This document shows, piece by piece, positions 10,122 to 18,531 of a DNA stretch of 48,533 nt (positions within the stretch are counted from its first letter, which is position 1; each line of letters opens with the position of its first letter). The position numbers and the translations under genes were made by a program. The notes under the pieces are model-generated. The model made no database searches, was not told where the DNA came from, and saw only the letters and a program-made list of their open reading frames with translations. The stretch is from an uncultured Corynebacterium sp. (GTDB taxonomy: Bacteria > Actinomycetota > Actinomycetes > Mycobacteriales > Mycobacteriaceae), in the NCBI GenBank assembly GCA_946220775.1, contig CAMIFC010000015.1, positions 1 through 48,533 of the forward strand, in the 5' to 3' direction.

Positions 10122-10572
10122 GGTTTAACTACTGCCTTTCAATGTGAGTGACCTGAGCCGGTTCGGCAGCACACTCCCACAAGGTTTTCGTGGTAAATCA
10201 ATGTTCTCTTGTGACACAATACACCTACCTCAGCTTTCTTTCTGAGCGCAAATTAGAAATGCTCCTTAAAGTTGCCTATTCATACCCCTAAATGTGGGGC
10301 AGCACACCTGAAAACACCACAAAAACCGCTGGAGACAAGAGTTCATCATAAATTAATCCAGCTTTAACAAAGGGTCGTTATTGCAGGTCAAACCCAATAA
10401 AAGACTGTTTTTGTGCAGCCTTAACCCGCATTATCGGGGTTAGTTACCCAGTCAGTACCTGCAGTTCATTCGTTGTTCATGTTCGCGGGGGAAGCTCTTG
10501 ATTTGTCTGTCCCAAGCGATCTAGACAGATCAGTTTGATTTTGAGTACGACCCCCAGGAGATCCCCATCCCT
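10122..10572. other. divergent sigD/whiB intergenic region
   Basis: 450 bp with no credible gene and visibly higher A+T than its neighbours. On the plus strand TTGATT (10498-10503), an 18-base spacer and TAGACA (10522-10527) could be the promoter of the WhiB gene. A short inverted repeat TCTGTC/GACAGA spans that spacer and -10. The long leaders suggest several regulatory inputs, but no recognised operator was found. Confidence 0.5.
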
Positions 10573-10953
10573 ATGACCACAATCAACTTGCCACGCTACA
10601 CAAAGCTACCCCTTCCCGTGGAGCCCCATTGGAACTGGCAATTACACGGATTGTGTCGAGGACTGGACTCCGCGCTGTTTTTCCACCCCGAAGGCGAACG
10701 TGGCCACGCACGCGCCAATCGCGAACGTCGCGCCAAAGCCCTGTGTCAGGAGTGCCCGGTGATGCGTGAATGCCTCACCCACGCGCTGCAAACCGACGAG
10801 CCTTACGGAATCTGGGGTGGCCTCGGAGAGTCCGAACGCGACGCCGTCCTGCGCCCCAGTCCTCGGAATCGGCACCGCCGCCCCCGCCTCGACCCGGAAC
10901 TCTTCCCCCAGTTCCAGGAAGACGTCATCCTGGCCAAGAAACGCAAAAGCTAG
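10573..10953 (+). CDS. WhiB-family iron-sulphur transcription regulator
   Basis: 126 residues. The four cysteines that ligate the [4Fe-4S] cluster are at 28, 58, 61 and 67 (LCRG, then CQECPVMREC), followed by the beta-turn motif GIWGGL and a basic C-terminal tail (RNRHRRPR) for DNA contact. The position divergent from sigD corresponds to the whcB/whiB gene of related corynebacteria, but I cannot assign the paralogue with certainty. WhiB proteins act with the primary sigma factor and sense redox or nitric oxide. The possible Shine-Dalgarno AGGAG is rather far (about 13 bases) from the ATG. Confidence 0.9.
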   Translation: MTTINLPRYTKLPLPVEPHWNWQLHGLCRGLDSALFFHPEGERGHARANRERRAKALCQECPVMRECLTHALQTDEPYGIWGGLGESERDAVLRPSPRNRHRRPRLDPELFPQFQEDVILAKKRKS

Positions 10954-10978
10954 CCCCCGTTTCCGCGGGGCTAGCTTT
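10946..10978. terminator. bidirectional terminator between whiB and groEL
   Basis: GCTAGCCCC and GGGGCTAGC form a 9-bp stem, flanked by AAA on the left and TTT on the right. It can therefore end transcription of both convergent units. Confidence 0.85.
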
Positions 10979-11014
10979 CACTGTTCTAAGCGCGCTGCTC
11001 AGTAAGAGCGCTGC

Positions 11015-12637
11015 TTAGTGATGGTGGTGGTGATGACCATGGCCGGCCGCTGGGGCTGGCTTTTCTGGCTTATCCACCACAGCGGTCTCCGTCGTCAGCA
11101 CCATGCGTGCCACCGACGTTGCGTTGACCACTGCGCTGTGCGTGACCTTGACTGGGTCGATGATGCCCTGCGACAGCAGGTCACCGTACTCCAAGGTCTG
11201 TGCGTTGAAGCCGGAACCGTTTTCCAGTTCGGACGTCTTCGCAACAACCACTGCCCCGTCTAGGCCAGCGTTGTCAGCGATCCAGAACGTTGGGCGACGC
11301 AGTGCCTTGGCCAGCGCCCTGAAGCCCACGGCTTCGTCGCCGGTCTCCTCGGCTGCCAGCTCGTCGATCTCGTCTGCGATCTGCACCAGCGCGGAACCGC
11401 CACCGGCAATAACGCCTTCCTGGGCGGCTGCACGAGCGGCGTTAATGGCGTCCTCGACGCGAAGCTTACGTTCGTTGACCTCGGTCTCGGTCGCGCCACC
11501 GGCGCGCAGCACGGCCACACCGCCGGAGAGCTTCGCCAGACGCTCCTCGAGCTTCTCGCGATCCCAGTTGGAATCGGTCTTCTCGATATCGTTGCGCAGC
11601 TGCGCACGACGCTCCTGCACGGCCTCCTGAGTGCCGCCACCATCGACGATGACGGTCTCGTCCTTCGTCACGGTGATGCGACGGGCAGAGCCCATGTCTT
11701 CCAGAGTCACGTCGGACAGTTTGCCGCCGAGCTCCTTGTCGATCACGGTGCCGCCGGTGACGATCGCCAGGTCGTCCATGAATGCCTTGCGGCGGTCGCC
11801 GAAGTATGGGGACTTCACAGCGACGACGTTCAGGGACTTGCGGATGGAGTTCAGAACCAGCATCTGCAGTGGTTCGCCCTCAACATCCTCAGCGATGATC
11901 AGCACCTGCTTGCCGGACTGAGCAATCTTCTCCAGCACTGGCAGGAAGTCTGGCAGGCTCGAGATCTTCTCACGAACCAGCAGAACCAGTGGGTTTTCCA
12001 GCACAGCCTGGCCGGAATCCGTGTCAGTCACGAAGTATGGGGACAGGTAGCCCTTGTCGAAGGACACGCCCTCGGTGACCGTGGACTCGTCCTCCAGGGA
12101 CTGCGATTCCTCGACCGTGACCACACCGTCGCGGCCGACCTTCTCGAAGGCGTCGGCAACCATGGTGCCGATGGACTGATCACGGGAAGAAACGGTCGCC
12201 ACGTTAGCGATCGCTGCGGTGTCGGAGACGTCCTGTGCGCGCCCCTTCAGCAGTTCAACAGCCTTTTCTGCTGCCTTCTTGATGCCGCGGTTCAGCATGA
12301 CTGGGTTGGCGCCAGCTGCGACGTTGCGCAGACCTTCCTGGATCAGCGCCTGTGCCAGCAGCGTTGCGGTGGTGGTGCCGTCGCCAGCAATATCGTTGGT
12401 CTTGATGGCAACGGACTTCACCAGCTGCGCACCCAGATCCTCGAATGGGTCTTCCAGGTCGGTATCGCGTGCGATGGTCACACCGTCGTTGGTGACCAGC
12501 GGGCCACCGAAGGCCCGGTCGAGAACGACGTTGCGGCCGCGGGGGCCCAGTGTCACCTTCACCGCGTCAGCGAGAGTGTCGACACCCTTCTGCAGCCCTT
12601 GGCGAGCTTCTTGATCAAATGCGATGAGTTTGGACAT
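11015..12637 (-). CDS. groEL: 60-kDa chaperonin GroEL1
   Basis: 540 residues, a full-length Hsp60 starting MSKLIAFDQEARQGLQKGVD. The ATP-binding motif GDGTTTATLLAQAL and the C-terminal equatorial domain are intact. The C-terminus ends GHGHHHHHH, a histidine-rich tail instead of the usual GGM repeats. Such tails mark actinobacterial GroEL1 paralogues, which are encoded with groES and may be specialised (in mycobacteria, biofilm and mycolate-related roles). A second groEL2 elsewhere in the genome is likely but not seen. It is 11 bp downstream of groES and shares its CIRCE-controlled promoter. Confidence 0.96.
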   Translation of the reverse strand: MSKLIAFDQEARQGLQKGVDTLADAVKVTLGPRGRNVVLDRAFGGPLVTNDGVTIARDTDLEDPFEDLGAQLVKSVAIKTNDIAGDGTTTATLLAQALIQEGLRNVAAGANPVMLNRGIKKAAEKAVELLKGRAQDVSDTAAIANVATVSSRDQSIGTMVADAFEKVGRDGVVTVEESQSLEDESTVTEGVSFDKGYLSPYFVTDTDSGQAVLENPLVLLVREKISSLPDFLPVLEKIAQSGKQVLIIAEDVEGEPLQMLVLNSIRKSLNVVAVKSPYFGDRRKAFMDDLAIVTGGTVIDKELGGKLSDVTLEDMGSARRITVTKDETVIVDGGGTQEAVQERRAQLRNDIEKTDSNWDREKLEERLAKLSGGVAVLRAGGATETEVNERKLRVEDAINAARAAAQEGVIAGGGSALVQIADEIDELAAEETGDEAVGFRALAKALRRPTFWIADNAGLDGAVVVAKTSELENGSGFNAQTLEYGDLLSQGIIDPVKVTHSAVVNATSVARMVLTTETAVVDKPEKPAPAAGHGHHHHHH

Positions 12638-12648
12638 GCGCTACCCGC

Positions 12649-12948
12649 TTACTTTTCGATGACAGCGAGGATGTCGCGCTGGTTCAGCAGCAGGTACTCC
12701 TGGCCGTCGTACTTGAGCTCGGTGCCACCGAACTTGGAGAAGATGACAGTGTCGCCTTCCTTGACGTCCATTGGAATGCGGTCATCATCATCTGCCCAAC
12801 GACCTGGGCCGACTGCGACGACGGTTGCTTCCTGCGGCTTCTCTTGTGCGGAATCTGGAATCACCAGGCCGGATGCGGTGGTGGTTTCTGCTTCCACGAT
12901 CTGGACCAGAACGCGGTCCTCCAGCGGCTTGATGTTGACGTTCGCCAC
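12649..12948 (-). CDS. groES: 10-kDa co-chaperonin GroES
   Basis: 99 residues, starting at GTG (12948) after the strong site GGAGG nine bases upstream; the ATG at 12972 lies before that site and is rejected. Conserved features are NIKPLEDRVLVQIVEAE at the N-terminus, the mobile loop region around ASGLVIPDSAQEKP, and the tail GQEYLLLNQRDILAVIE. It caps GroEL rings during folding. It is the first gene of the groES-groEL operon, with CIRCE and promoter about 100 bp upstream. Confidence 0.96.
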   Translation of the reverse strand: MANVNIKPLEDRVLVQIVEAETTTASGLVIPDSAQEKPQEATVVAVGPGRWADDDDRIPMDVKEGDTVIFSKFGGTELKYDGQEYLLLNQRDILAVIEK

Positions 12949-13048
12949 GTTGAATACCTCCGTGTATTCCATAATGAGTCTGTTGTGCCGGTTGGTTTCC
13001 CTGCACAGCCGTCGTCGCGGGTGAACAACTGTGTGTCAAACAACCTAT

Positions 13049-13075
13049 CTGGCACTCTACCCCCGCAAGTGCTAA
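13049..13075 (-). promoter_or_regulatory. CIRCE operator (HrcA site)
   Basis: On the minus strand TTAGCACTT, nine bases, then GAGTGCCAG closely matches the CIRCE consensus TTAGCACTC-N9-GAGTGCTAA. It overlaps the groES promoter, so HrcA binding should block transcription initiation. hrcA itself is not in the window. Confidence 0.9.
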
Positions 13076-13082
13076 CCCTCAA
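13054..13082 (-). promoter_or_regulatory. groES-groEL promoter
   Basis: Minus-strand TTGAGG (13077-13082), a 17-base spacer and TAGAGT (13054-13059). The CIRCE operator covers the spacer and -10 box. The transcript would carry a leader of roughly 100 bases. Confidence 0.6.
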
Positions 13083-13103
13083 CAACACTTTTTCTCACCA
13101 TTT

Positions 13104-13121
13104 TTATTTAGGACGCCACCC
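13104..13121 (-). repeat. dispersed TGGCGTCC element, intergenic
   Basis: GGGTGGCGTCCTAAATAA on the minus strand, between the tsaB-rimI-tsaD stop and the groES promoter. Confidence 0.85.
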
Positions 13122-13157
13122 CGCCCCACTCTTTCCTCCCCGGCAGGAGGTGACGGG

Positions 13158-15686
13158 TCAGCGCAGGAGCGGAACCTCAACTTCCAGGGAGGGGTCGGTG
13201 CCCACGCCCAGTGGGCTGGCTGGCGCACCGGTTGCGATGAGCTCTGCGGCGAGGGCGGCAATCATCACTCCGTTATCAGTGCACAGGGGCAGTGGCGGGA
13301 TCCGGAGCTCGACACCCGCGGCTCGGCACCGGTCGGCGGCTAGTTCTCGGAGGCGGGAGTTCGCGGACACCCCACCTCCTAAGAGGAGCACCTTCGCTCC
13401 GGTGTCCTCACAGGCACGCAAGGCTTTGGCCGTGAGCACGTCAGCAACCGCTTCCTGGAAGGACGCGCAGACGTCCTCGATGGGCATGGCGTTCTCCCCG
13501 GTTTTACCTTCAGCTTCTGCGCGTTCGACATAGCGAGCCACGGCCGTCTTGAGGCCGGAGAAGGAGAAGTCATAACGAGAATCCTGCGGGCGCATCATGC
13601 CCCGGGGAAAAGCAATGGCCTTCTTATTGCCCTTGCGGGCCAGCCGGTCGATGACCGGGCCACCCGGGTATCCCAGGCCGAGGAGGCGCGCGACTTTGTC
13701 ATAGGCCTCACCCGCGGCGTCATCCAACGTGCTGCCGAGTTCCCGCATCGGAGTGCCAATGCCGTTGACCTCGAGGATCTGGGTGTGGCCGCCACTGACG
13801 AGCAGCGCGATGGCGTGCTCCAGCGGTTGGGCGGATTCTGGCTCTCGGAGGGAGTCCACCGCCACGTGACCACCCAGGTGGTTGACCGCATAGAACGGCA
13901 CTTCCCACGCCGCCGCGTAGGCCTTCGCGGCGGCAGCTCCCACCATCAACGCACCGGCAAGCCCCGGCCCGATCGTGGTGGCGACGGCATCTGGGCGTCG
14001 ACGCACACCAGCCCGGTCCAGGGTTCGCATCGCGGCACGCATCGTAGGTTGCATGGCTTCCAGATGGGCGCGGCTGGCGATCTCGGGAACCACTCCCCCG
14101 AAGCGGGCGTGCTGTTCCATCGAGCTAGCGACTTGGTTCACCCGCTCGCGCACCGTGGCTTGGTGCAGTTCCACGACCCCAACGCCGGTTTCATCGCATG
14201 AGCTTTCGATGCCCATGACCAGCATGTTCTCGGCACTTTCCGGGGTGGCTTTCGAATGTTCTTCCGAATCAGCAGCGCGTGGAGTCGGGTCTGGGCGGCG
14301 CATCGTCAACGCATCCGCACCCGAGGGCTGGTAGTAACCCTTTCTTCGCCCCGTGACGTCAAAGCCATAGCTTTCGTACAACCCGATGGCCGGGGCGTTG
14401 CCCTCCCGGACTTCCAGGAATACGTCCCCGCCAACGACCTCCACCGGTGCCAGCAGCGCGTCCATCAACGGCCGGGCCAGGCCACGTCCCTGCAGGTCAG
14501 GGTGGATGGCCACGGTGTGGACTTCCCACTCTGGGTCCTCGATCGGCCCGCTCATCGTCAGTCCGGCGTAGCCCACGAGTTCCCCGGCGCGTGATTCCGC
14601 GCCATCAGAGTCCTCGGTGGAGCCTCCAGCGCGGCGCACCGCAATGTAGTGGTTCCGTTTGTTTTCCAGCTCCGCGACGAAGCCAGCCAACGGCCATGGC
14701 GATTCTTCGGCGAACAGGCGACGTTCGATGACGAGCATGTTCGCGTAGTCCTCATCAGAGGCGTTGTCCCCGGTTAGTATTTCAAAGGTGAAGTTGCCGT
14801 CGGCGGTCTTGGTGGCAGGTTGCCCCGTCGCGTTATCGGCGGCAGTGAAGTCCACCGCCGTGCTGCGTTCCTTCGCCTTGGGCGGCACCGCATCCGGTCG
14901 GCGCAAGTACTTCGGCTCCAGCGGTCGGGTCAGTCGTGTGGCGAAATGGCCATCGCCATCGAGCCACCACAGTTGCTTGGCTGCAACCCGCGCTAAACCT
15001 TCGGGTGTTGGGTGCGCGTCCTGCGAGACCACTTCCCATTCCGCAGGTACGGTCGTCTTCCCCTCGTCCACTGCCGCAGCCACTTCCGCGGTCAAGGCCA
15101 CCACGACCTGTGGGTATGCGTCCGTCACCTCGTCGGGCGCGGACACGGTCGGGCCCGCCAGCAGCTCACCAGCATTGTCAGCTCCCGTGCCCACCAGCGC
15201 TGAATACCATTCTCGGCGGCGAGCATCTGATACAACGAGCACGCTCGAATGTTGGGGGTTTTCAGTGGTGGAGGCAGTGGCGTCCGGAAAAATGGGCAGG
15301 CTAGCCGCAGCCGCCGCCAAGGAATCGACGCCGAACACCGGCACCTTCAGCGCATCCGCGAACGCCGCACCGGTGGCCATGCCCACGCGAAGACCGGTGA
15401 ACGGCCCTGGCCCAGTCCCCACGACGACCGCGTGAATGTCCGCGGGCCGCAGTTCCGATTCCGCGAGCATTTCCTGAATGTTGGGAACCAGCAGCTCCAT
15501 GTGGCCGCGTGGGTTGCGGATGATGCGCTGGTTAATGGTGCGAATATCGTGCTCGTAGGTCGGGTCCGCCAGTGGCGCGCTGGCGAAGCGGCGGTCGTCA
15601 CCTGCTGTGGGAACCTCCCTCCGGGTCACCTCCACGAGGCCAGAAACGACGTATGACGTGGCGGTATCAATCGTGAGCACGAGCAT
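13158..15686 (-). CDS. TsaB-RimI-TsaD triple fusion (t6A synthesis plus N-acetyltransferase)
   Basis: 842 residues joining three proteins that are usually separate. Residues 1-280 are TsaB (MLVLTIDTATSYVVSG, GTGPGPFTGLRVGMATG). Residues about 299-465 are a RimI-type GNAT acetyltransferase with the acetyl-CoA loop QGRGLARPL. Residues about 488-842 are TsaD (GIESSCDETGVGV, metal-site motifs SRAHLEA and VNHLGGHVAVD, and LCTDNGVMIAA near the end). TsaB and TsaD with TsaE attach threonylcarbamoyl to A37 of ANN-decoding tRNAs; RimI acetylates protein N-termini such as ribosomal S18. There is no stop or frame break between domains. An internal ATG at 14225 precedes TsaD but has no good ribosome binding site. 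The gene begins four bases after the alr-tsaE stop, so all t6A components except TsaC are coded by two polypeptides. Confidence 0.93.
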   Translation of the reverse strand: MLVLTIDTATSYVVSGLVEVTRREVPTAGDDRRFASAPLADPTYEHDIRTINQRIIRNPRGHMELLVPNIQEMLAESELRPADIHAVVVGTGPGPFTGLRVGMATGAAFADALKVPVFGVDSLAAAAASLPIFPDATASTTENPQHSSVLVVSDARRREWYSALVGTGADNAGELLAGPTVSAPDEVTDAYPQVVVALTAEVAAAVDEGKTTVPAEWEVVSQDAHPTPEGLARVAAKQLWWLDGDGHFATRLTRPLEPKYLRRPDAVPPKAKERSTAVDFTAADNATGQPATKTADGNFTFEILTGDNASDEDYANMLVIERRLFAEESPWPLAGFVAELENKRNHYIAVRRAGGSTEDSDGAESRAGELVGYAGLTMSGPIEDPEWEVHTVAIHPDLQGRGLARPLMDALLAPVEVVGGDVFLEVREGNAPAIGLYESYGFDVTGRRKGYYQPSGADALTMRRPDPTPRAADSEEHSKATPESAENMLVMGIESSCDETGVGVVELHQATVRERVNQVASSMEQHARFGGVVPEIASRAHLEAMQPTMRAAMRTLDRAGVRRRPDAVATTIGPGLAGALMVGAAAAKAYAAAWEVPFYAVNHLGGHVAVDSLREPESAQPLEHAIALLVSGGHTQILEVNGIGTPMRELGSTLDDAAGEAYDKVARLLGLGYPGGPVIDRLARKGNKKAIAFPRGMMRPQDSRYDFSFSGLKTAVARYVERAEAEGKTGENAMPIEDVCASFQEAVADVLTAKALRACEDTGAKVLLLGGGVSANSRLRELAADRCRAAGVELRIPPLPLCTDNGVMIAALAAELIATGAPASPLGVGTDPSLEVEVPLLR
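15275..15292 (+). repeat. dispersed TGGCGTCC element, in the tsaB region
   Basis: CAGTGGCGTCCGGAAAAA, encoding IFPDAT on the minus strand in a variable part of the TsaB domain. Confidence 0.8.
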
Positions 15687-15690
15687 GGAG

Positions 15691-17508
15691 TTAGTCTACT
15701 ACCCGCCAGTGCCAGTGCAGTTCGCGCGGATCGTCCTCATCATCGGGGTCTACCGCCGGGTCCCCAGGCGCCGCGTCTGCGGCTTCCCCAACATCCCGAA
15801 CGATTTCCACGTCCAACACCCGGTCGGACAACGCCTCGACCACGCCGCGCCCCCACTCCGCAACGAGCACTGCATCCGACAAGTCAGCATCAATATCCAG
15901 CGATTCGAGGGTATCCAGCACGTCATCGCGGTCAAGAGATTCACCCGGCGCGACCGACTCCGTCACCCCCTCACCCAGCAGGCGATAGGCATCCATGTGC
16001 AGCAGCCGCACGCCAGAATCACCAGGTTTGTGGGTGCGCACGATCGTGAACGTTGGCGACTGCACCCGCCCCTTGACCTGCATTCCTTCGGCGATTCCCT
16101 GGGTAATCGTGGTCTTCCCCGCGCCCAGCGGACCGGTCAGCGACACAACCGTTCCGGCGGTCAGCTGCCGTCCGATTTCCCGTCCTGCCGCCCGCATATC
16201 GTCTGCCGTCGCAATTTTCAGGACGCCCCCTGGGCTCGACAAATCAATACCCCACCCATCCACGCTGCCCGGCGCGAACTCTGTCGTGGTTGAGTCAGCG
16301 GCTGGCAACACGATGCGCTCCACCCGCGGGCCGCGTGGCATCGTGAGGATTTCGTAAGCAATCGTACCAGCAGCCTCCGCGAGTTCATCGACTGTCGGTT
16401 CGCCGTCCCCACCACCAAAGATCACAGCCCAATCACCGGGCTGCACGTCCCCGACCGCCGGGTCGTCCGCTGCCCCCAGCACCACAACAAACTGGTCCAT
16501 GCAGATCTGCCCGACCTGCTGATAACGCCTCCCATTGATGCTGACCTGCATTTTTCCAGATGCCGACCGTGGCACCCCATCCGCATACCCCGCGGCCACC
16601 ACCGCGGTGCGGGTATCCACCTCCGCGGTCCACTTACCGCCATAGCTCACGGATTCACCGGCTGGCACAGTGCGTGTCGTAATGATTTGTGCACGCATGG
16701 CCATGGCTGGACGCAGACCCACGCTGGCGTCCTGAAGAGCCGACGAACCCCCGGGAACCGGATCGACACCATAAATCCCCACCCCCGGACGCACGACTTG
16801 ATACCGCAAATCCGGACGAGTCAGCGTCGCCGGAGTGTTCGCAATGTGGTTATTCGGTACCGCAAGCCCCGCAGCCCGGCAATCCCGAATCGCCGCCTCG
16901 AAACGCTCAGCCTGCAGATTGGTCACCGCTTCCCGCGAGGCGTCATCGGCCGACGATAGGTGCGTAAACACGCCGTCCACCTGCAGGATTCCTTCTTTTT
17001 CTCCGGACGCCAATCCCGCCACCGTTTCTTCCCACTCTCCCGGTGCAACACCCGAACGGGAAAGCCCAGTGTCCACCATCAGCCCCACAGTCGGTGGTTG
17101 CTGCCCCGCCTGCACGCGAGCCCGCGCGCAGGCCAGCACAGCCTTGGCGTGTGTCAACGACGGCACCCCGATCGTCAGGCCTGCATCGAAAGCCTCGTGA
17201 AGATCCATCGCAGGCTGCCACATCCACGCGGTAATCGGTGCGGGTTGACGGTCCAGCCGAACCCCTGCGGCCTCGAGCTCCGCGCGCAGCGCAATCCCCT
17301 CCGCGACAGTCGCGACCCCCAGGCGGCGCGCGCCATGAGCCAGCACCGTACGCGCGATGTTCAGCGCACCATGGTTATAGCCATCTGCTTTGACCACCAC
17401 CATCAGTTCGGCAGGGCTCGCAACCTGCGCAAACGCGTTGGCGTTGTGGGCAACAGCGTCGAGATCAATCGTGAGTTGGATGAGCGCGGGAGTGGACTGC
17501 TTTGTCAT
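15691..17508 (-). CDS. alanine racemase-TsaE fusion
   Basis: 605 residues. The N-terminal ~410 residues are a PLP-dependent alanine racemase, with the cofactor lysine K40 in VVVKADGYNHG and the region VSYGGKW plus AGYADGVPR; it supplies D-alanine for peptidoglycan. Residues from about 430 are TsaE, the ATPase of the t6A complex, with Walker A GPLGAGKTTITQ near residue 460 and HMDAYRL. The C-terminal tail is acidic (DPAVDPDDEDDPRE). Similar Alr-TsaE fusions are known in some corynebacteria. It lies 32 bp after nnrD and four bases before the tsaB-rimI-tsaD fusion. Confidence 0.94.
   Translation of the reverse strand: MTKQSTPALIQLTIDLDAVAHNANAFAQVASPAELMVVVKADGYNHGALNIARTVLAHGARRLGVATVAEGIALRAELEAAGVRLDRQPAPITAWMWQPAMDLHEAFDAGLTIGVPSLTHAKAVLACARARVQAGQQPPTVGLMVDTGLSRSGVAPGEWEETVAGLASGEKEGILQVDGVFTHLSSADDASREAVTNLQAERFEAAIRDCRAAGLAVPNNHIANTPATLTRPDLRYQVVRPGVGIYGVDPVPGGSSALQDASVGLRPAMAMRAQIITTRTVPAGESVSYGGKWTAEVDTRTAVVAAGYADGVPRSASGKMQVSINGRRYQQVGQICMDQFVVVLGAADDPAVGDVQPGDWAVIFGGGDGEPTVDELAEAAGTIAYEILTMPRGPRVERIVLPAADSTTTEFAPGSVDGWGIDLSSPGGVLKIATADDMRAAGREIGRQLTAGTVVSLTGPLGAGKTTITQGIAEGMQVKGRVQSPTFTIVRTHKPGDSGVRLLHMDAYRLLGEGVTESVAPGESLDRDDVLDTLESLDIDADLSDAVLVAEWGRGVVEALSDRVLDVEIVRDVGEAADAAPGDPAVDPDDEDDPRELHWHWRVVD
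16998..17015 (-). repeat. dispersed TGGCGTCC element, in alr
   Basis: GATTGGCGTCCGGAGAAA on the minus strand, encoding GLASGEKEG in a loop of the racemase. Confidence 0.8.
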
Positions 17509-17540
17509 GCTTCTTAGACTAGCGGGCGCCCCGGACAGTT

Positions 17541-18476
17541 CTACCGGTCGGCGCGCACCAATGCCAAAGCCACCACCGGCTGCACGTGCTGCGTGATCTG
17601 CGTGGCAGAAATCGGCGCCACTCCTTCTGGAGTTTCCGCCGCCCGCAGTGCCGCGACCGCATGAACAGCCACCGAGCCGAGCACGCAGTGCAACAGCGGA
17701 TGCTCCGACCCCGCAGCGATCACGGCACCGGTGATTCCGGCCAGCACATCACCCGATCCCGGAGTTGCCGACCACGAATGCTCCGCATCGATCCCCCAGG
17801 ACGTTTCACCATCCGAGACGATCGTGTACCTGCCCTTGAGCAGCACCACGCAATGCAGCTGTTGGGCCAGCCACGCGCACGCCCTGCGTCGGAGATCAAA
17901 TTCTTGATCTGTGCCGGCCCATTCGGCGGCTTCCTCCGAGCCCAAGGCCCGAGCCAGTGCCGCGAACTCGCCGGCATGAGGCGTCAGCACAGTCGACCGC
18001 CCGGCCTGCACTCGACCCCGAAGAATCTTCATCAATTCGGTGTCAGCTGCCACGATCCGCAGCGCTGAGGCATCTAGCAGCAACGTCTCGGGACGACGAA
18101 GGAACCAATCCAGCTGTTCCGCGTTCTTGTCCCCGTCTTTCCCATCGACTGCCAGACCAGGGCCAACAACCCAAGCCTGCACCCGGCCTGCCTGTTGCGG
18201 AGTCGGCGAGCTCACGACCTCGGGGTGAGCCAGCGCGATCAACTGCGAATCCGCCGGGCCCACATAACGCACCATCGGAGACGTCGACTTCACCGCTGCC
18301 CCAACGCTCATCAGCGCCGCGCCTGGGTATTCCACACCCCCGGCGTAGATTCCGACTACGCCGTCATACTTATCTGATAGTCCGCCTGGTACCGGCCAGA
18401 CTTCCCCCGCAGCAGTCAAGCAATCGCGGGCGCGCAGCAAATCGCCGGGCAGGGTGGCGTCCGAAAGAATGGACAT
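17541..18476 (-). CDS. nnrD: ADP-dependent NAD(P)H-hydrate dehydratase
   Basis: 311 residues corresponding to the C-terminal kinase-fold half of YjeF/Nnr. It repairs hydrated NAD(P)H using ADP or ATP. Motifs: VVGPGLAVDG, LTPHAGEFAALA, LLKGRYTIVSDG and the catalytic TPGSGDVLAGITGA. The N-terminal epimerase domain (NnrE) found in many fused homologues is absent. ATG at 18476 follows GGAGG. The gene lies between glmS and alr-tsaE on one strand. Confidence 0.9.
   Translation of the reverse strand: MSILSDATLPGDLLRARDCLTAAGEVWPVPGGLSDKYDGVVGIYAGGVEYPGAALMSVGAAVKSTSPMVRYVGPADSQLIALAHPEVVSSPTPQQAGRVQAWVVGPGLAVDGKDGDKNAEQLDWFLRRPETLLLDASALRIVAADTELMKILRGRVQAGRSTVLTPHAGEFAALARALGSEEAAEWAGTDQEFDLRRRACAWLAQQLHCVVLLKGRYTIVSDGETSWGIDAEHSWSATPGSGDVLAGITGAVIAAGSEHPLLHCVLGSVAVHAVAALRAAETPEGVAPISATQITQHVQPVVALALVRADR
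18452..18469 (+). repeat. dispersed TGGCGTCC element, at the nnrD start
   Basis: GGGTGGCGTCCGAAAGAA, covering codons 3-8 of nnrD (ILSDATLP). Confidence 0.85.
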
Positions 18477-18531
18477 GAAAAACCTCCAAGGCCAATGATA
18501 GCGACGGCGAGGCAGCGCGCCGACGAGGCGG

